NCBI GenBank assembly: GCA_025765595.1
Contig: JAIVFH010000691.1
Span: 1-10,127, forward strand
Length of the DNA stretch: 10,127 bases
Source of the DNA: Obelidium mucronatum
Lineage: Eukaryota > Chytridiomycota > Chytridiomycetes > Chytridiales > Chytriomycetaceae
Direction of reading: 5' to 3'
In this document: piece by piece, positions 6,435 through 10,127 of the stretch
Layout of the letters: each line of letters begins with the position of its first letter
Numbering within the stretch: position 1 is the first letter of the stretch
Position numbers and translations under genes: made by a program
Notes under the pieces: model-generated
Database searches by the model: none
Told to the model about the DNA's origin: nothing
Seen by the model: the letters and a program-made list of their open reading frames with translations, nothing else

Positions 6435-9400
6435 ATGGTCCTTGATATATCGAATCCAGACACGGTTGATGCCAAAAAAGAGTTTGGGATCGATGAGATA
6501 ATCACTAAACTGACGGATGGTCTCTTTGGTATTCTGTTTGTGACAAACAAGGTATGCAGGTCAACTCTCTATCCACCATTAATATTATAAATAACTCTTC
6601 TTTCTCTTTTCGATTCCTAATCTAGCATACCGATCATAACCTATTTGCGCATTTCCTGGGTATTGTTCCATCACCAACTTCTACAGTCGGAAAATTAACA
6701 GATTCTAAACAGAAATATTCATTGATCATATGCAAGATTTGGCGTTTCCGTTGTCTTTTGTTTTGGCTCCTTGGTCTTCGTCAGTGACATGGCTTCAAAC
6801 CGTCCTCAATTGGTTTTCTCCAGAGAGACTGGTAAACTATAAACCGTCAAATGAAGCAGTAACCGCTCATATGTTCTCTTGTATTAGATAGGAAAGAATC
6901 AAGTTCTCTTTTTTATTCTATTAACGCTGATTGGCGGGACGCTTGTTCAACGCCCTATGGGTTGGATATTCCTTTTCCCAAAACAACTTTCGATTCATAT
7001 GTAAGGAAATGACGGAGTCGAGAGTAGCTGGAATTCTTTTTCTTTCTCAACAATTTTTTTTTATTTATATTTTAATATTACAGGGACGTTAAAAATCTTG
7101 AGGATCACGTTAGGGCCTGTTTGCCACGATTCTCTTTATTCCAATCTTGGCCTTCTTTGCAGAGAACGTTGCCGAGTGTTCAGATGGAGTCCAGGAAGTT
7201 TCATGTTTTACTGGAGATAACTTGTTCAAGAGTATCATCACGCTTGTGTTTTCGATATTCTTTATTTTGTAAGTCTCCAGTTTTAGTTTACCACAAACGC
7301 TCCATATTAAATATGGCCCACACCACAACCGACAGCCTTGCTTTGGCTGTAAAAGCAACTTTTTTCGACTCTGATCCAAAGAGAAGCGATATCACAGGGC
7401 GTCCGCATTCCCGTCTTGATATTGTGTATACTGCATTCCGTGGAATCCTCACTATCCTCTCAATCGTGTTACCTGCCTGGGTACATAATTCAGCAGAAAC
7501 ATTATCCCACCACTCTGCAGCAACTGTTTCTCCGACGGGGACCACCACTTCTACTAACACTGTAGTTTCAGGCAATGTTGCAAGTGTCAGCAAAGCTGTT
7601 GATCAGATTTGGATCATGACTGCAGCCTGTGTTCTTCTTAGCGGTATTCTTGCGTTTGGGCATATTTGGTATATTCCATATTACAACTATCGGTATTCGA
7701 TCCTTCGAGTAAGATCTGAAAATACTCTTTCTTGTGTTCGAATGTGAAACTAACCCATAAATAAACCAAAAAAAAGGCTGGAATGAATGTCAACTTTTTC
7801 TGGGCCTCGCTATGCCTCTTTTTCACTGTCCTGCGCCCATACTCAGACATTGGAATCATTTACCTCGTGTTTTGCCCTATAACATTCGTTCTCGGGTATT
7901 ACTTTGTCCAGTTCCGACGCTACATGGTTGAGAAAACCCCACTCTCTGCAATCAACGATCCATTCACGTTAGAATTGAAAATACGGTTCAGATTAATGGA
8001 AGCAGGCATGCTATTCAAAGGAGAACACGGGAAACCAAATACAGTCGCATGTCAGTTTGGAAGATCCCCAGGAGATATTGCAAGTCCAACGACTGGACCA
8101 CCAGGGCTAAACGCATCAGCATCAAGAGACTCGGAAGCCAAACTTGCTGAACAAGCCAAAGCCGCAGAACACGCGTTGCTGGATGAAATCAACGACATGT
8201 TTGTCCACGCGGCGAAAATCTTGCCCAAATCGTGCATGCTTCATTTATTCACGGCGTCGTTCCAGTTGAATTATTTGGGGAATAGGGCTCAGTGTTTGGC
8301 GGTTACGGCGAAAGCGGCGTTGATGAATCCGCAGTTGGATGAGGCGTTTATGATTTTTAAGAGGCAGAGGTTGTTGAATGATAAGTTTGGAGGTGGGGAT
8401 GTGATTGATTTTATTGCGTATGAGCAGAATCTGAAGGTGATGATTTTTTTTTTATTCTTTTTTAATTGATGTCAAGTTCATGGTTAAAAACTAATCGCCT
8501 CATTCATTTTTTTCCGAACTGTTGCATGACAACTAAAAAAAAAAAAAAAGCTTGCGAAATTGTAAGAGTGAAAATTAGAACCGTAAACCAAGCCAATGCT
8601 AAGAAAAAAATGCATTCATCTTATAGAAACGAACGAAAAGCAACAATCGCAGGCGTACAATTCTGGTCTGAACTCATGAAACGACACCCTTCGTTCCACA
8701 AACTGCAATCCCATGGAGCAGCCATCTCAACAGCCATCTCCCTCGCTCAAATTCACTTTACAACTCTTTTGAAACTATCCCCAGACTCTCCCGGCGTATA
8801 CCGCATGTACGGCCGGTTCTTGATAAACGCGCTAAACGACAAAAAGAATGGCCAAGATCTCTTGGATCACGCTGACTGAAATCGAAGAAGAAGCAGAACG
8901 CGAAAACGGTGCCTGAAGATGACGACGACGATGACGGAGACGGCGATGGCTCAGACAGGGGAAATGTCAGTGATTTCGATGGTTCTGGAATGAGTTTGGA
9001 AGACAAGCCGCCACCAAAAAAAGAAATGAATATTAATCTGTTTTCAGAGGATAACTGCGTTATTACGATTTCTGGTGAACGGCATAATATTGGGTGTATT
9101 TTGAGTATGAATGCAAAAGCCAACAAGTTGTTTGGGTACAAGAAGGGAGAGACTGTTGGAAGGAATATCACGCTGATTATACCTAGTCCTTTTGCGGAGG
9201 CGCATGATGGATATCTTCACAAATATCTTGATACTGGATTTGCAAAGGTGGGTTGAAAATTCCATACATCTTGTTATTCTTTCTGTTTTTTTCGCTGATT
9301 CCCAGTTTACCTTTAGATTATAGATCGTTCCCGACAAGTCCTGGGTCTACACAAAGAAGGACATCTCTTGCCCATGATCCTCTGCGTCAAACACGCAGTA

Positions 9401-10127
9401 GATCAACAGGGCAAGCAGTCCTTCATTGGTGTCATTAAACCAGCCAAAGCCAGCGCAACAGCAGGCTTCATCATATTCAATGCCGAAGACTTGAAAATCA
9501 AGTACACCACACTCAACATTGAAGAAGCATTTAATTTCCAAGCGTCACAAGCAAATGTGTTTATGGGAGAAATATTCCCAGGCCTTAATGCAACAACGTT
9601 GGAGCAGGTTTCAAGTGGAGGTTACCAAACAGAGACGATAAGCGGAAAATAATATCACGCTTTCTGTGAAAATTGCAGGGGAGAAGATTATAGTGCAAGG
9701 GCATGGTCTTTATATTGTTCGAGCCGTGTTTAAGCCGATGCAAACGAAATCCACAAGTCTGAGTAACTTGCAGACGTATTTGCAGACCCAAACCCAGCAA
9801 CAACATCAGCAGCAGTCAGATCAACAGATGCATGGACTTCACGAAGCGTCTTCAGAGGAAATGGACCCAAACGCAATGCCAATGGTGTTTTCGGCTCACA
9901 ACTCCCAAGACAACTTGGCTGCATCTGAAAAAGTCCCATCCATCGATGGAAATTGGTCTGATAATGAAAATGTGGGAAACAAGACAGGTGGGTATTCAGA
10001 ATCTGGTGATTTCTCAGGAGCAGCAGCAACAGGACGTCCATCAGTAACCACCAAAAAGTTGGCGCTTCGAAAACTCCAAATGCTTGACAATGCCGAACGA
10101 AAGTCCGATCAGAGGTCTGAATCGAGT
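6435..10127 (+). CDS. tmcB: TmcB-like multi-pass membrane protein with PAS domain (3' partial, frame breaks)
   Basis: This gene resembles the TmcB (tiny macrocysts protein B) family: membrane segments, a helical TPR-like region, then a PAS sensor domain. Its biochemical role is unknown. Exons are 6435-6551, 6626-6659, 6713-6831, 6888-7000, 7084-7268, 7336-7708, 7777-8436, 8551-8561 (11 nt), 8627-9247 and 9317 to beyond the window. ATG 6435 directly follows an in-frame TAA. Hydrophobic segments lie near 6713-6780, 6900-6970, 7105-7145, 7225-7360, 7440-7485, 7605-7675 and 7790-7915. The helical region spans about 8150-8870. An Asp-rich linker (8912-8955) precedes the PAS domain (about 9020-9560: KLFGYKKGE, IIPSPFAEAHDGY, IIDRSRQVLGLHKEG, FIGVIKP). 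A Gln-rich stretch (9775-9830) and a Ser/Asn-rich tail follow, open to the window end. Frame breaks are needed near 6937, 7114, 8877-8912 and 9647. The family call is strong; whether the gene is intact is not settled. Confidence 0.85.
6626..6659 (+). other. Short exon 2 (34 nt) of the TmcB-like gene
   Basis: Between TCTAG and GTATTG, this exon encodes HTDHNLFAHFL plus the first base of a Glu codon. It joins exon 1 (ending FVTNK) to exon 3 (EIFIDHMQDLAFPL) in frame. Both flanking introns (6552-6625 and 6660-6712) are GT-AG. Confidence 0.75.
8535..8549 (+). repeat. Poly(A) run of 15 before an acceptor in the TmcB-like gene
   Basis: Fifteen A residues lead directly into the AG that precedes the 11-nt candidate exon. 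They replace the pyrimidine tract normally expected there. Confidence 0.85.
8551..8561 (+). other. Candidate 11-nt microexon of the TmcB-like gene
   Basis: CTTGCGAAATT lies between a long A run ending AAAG and the donor GTAAGA. Splicing 8436 to 8551 and 8561 to 8627 reads YEQNLK-LAK-L-NERKATIAGVQFW in one frame, which fits the family. Without it, the only in-frame join I found is the AG at 8603, which gives a less family-like sequence. Confidence 0.7.

Noticed and set aside
6341..6550. A minus-strand open frame near the start of the TmcB-like gene.
   Set aside because: It is opposite the first exon of that gene and its poly(A)/promoter region, with no domain.

Overview
The window looks like nuclear DNA from an intron-rich, AT-leaning, fungal-type eukaryote. 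The Ras proteins carry wording typical of fungal Ras ([25 protein letters not shown]). The last gene belongs to a TmcB-like PAS/membrane protein family that I know from Dictyostelium and from zoosporic fungi. Introns are short (mostly 55-200 bp), GT-AG, and often have an A-rich tract just before the acceptor. TAA and TGA both act as stops. A chytrid-like zoosporic fungus is my best guess, as an inference only.

Left half (1-5088): four Ras-subfamily small GTPase genes. Copies 1, 2 and 3 lie head to tail on + (63-761, 1050-2250, 2474-3707). Copy 4 is inverted (3954-5088, -). All splice at the same places. Copies 2-4 encode the start of the GTP-binding core through a 14-nt and then a 24-nt microexon; copy 1, cut by the window edge, shows only the 24-nt one. 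Copies 1/2 and copies 3/4 form two sequence subgroups. Copy 4 has precisely lost one intron that the others keep. Copy 1 has two single-base frame breaks and may be a pseudogene. Copy 2 has a Rho-like P-loop and an altered effector loop.

Middle (5089-6244): a 50-bp divergent intergenic gap separates Ras copy 4 from an aldose 1-epimerase (galactose mutarotase) gene with one intron. All expected catalytic residues are present. Its first two thirds are about 75% G+C and its last third is about 40%, with a sharp step near 5820.

Right part (6435-10127 and beyond): one large gene for a TmcB-like multi-pass membrane protein with a helical TPR-like region and a PAS domain, running off the window end. 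It has ten visible exons, including an 11-nt and a 34-nt one. The family-like protein can be followed through the whole region only by crossing at least four single-base frame breaks, most of them at short homopolymers. That pattern suits uncorrected sequencing indels or a young pseudogene.

Other elements: two clusters of tiny GC-rich palindromes (CGCC-NNN-GGCG), one inside the last intron of Ras copy 4 and one as a 16-bp tandem repeat just after the epimerase stop; poly(A) signals; and long poly(A) runs in introns. I found no tRNA, rRNA, CRISPR array or transposon. The genes are linked by neighbourhood only. Ras and a PAS/TmcB sensor are both signalling proteins, but nothing here shows they act together.
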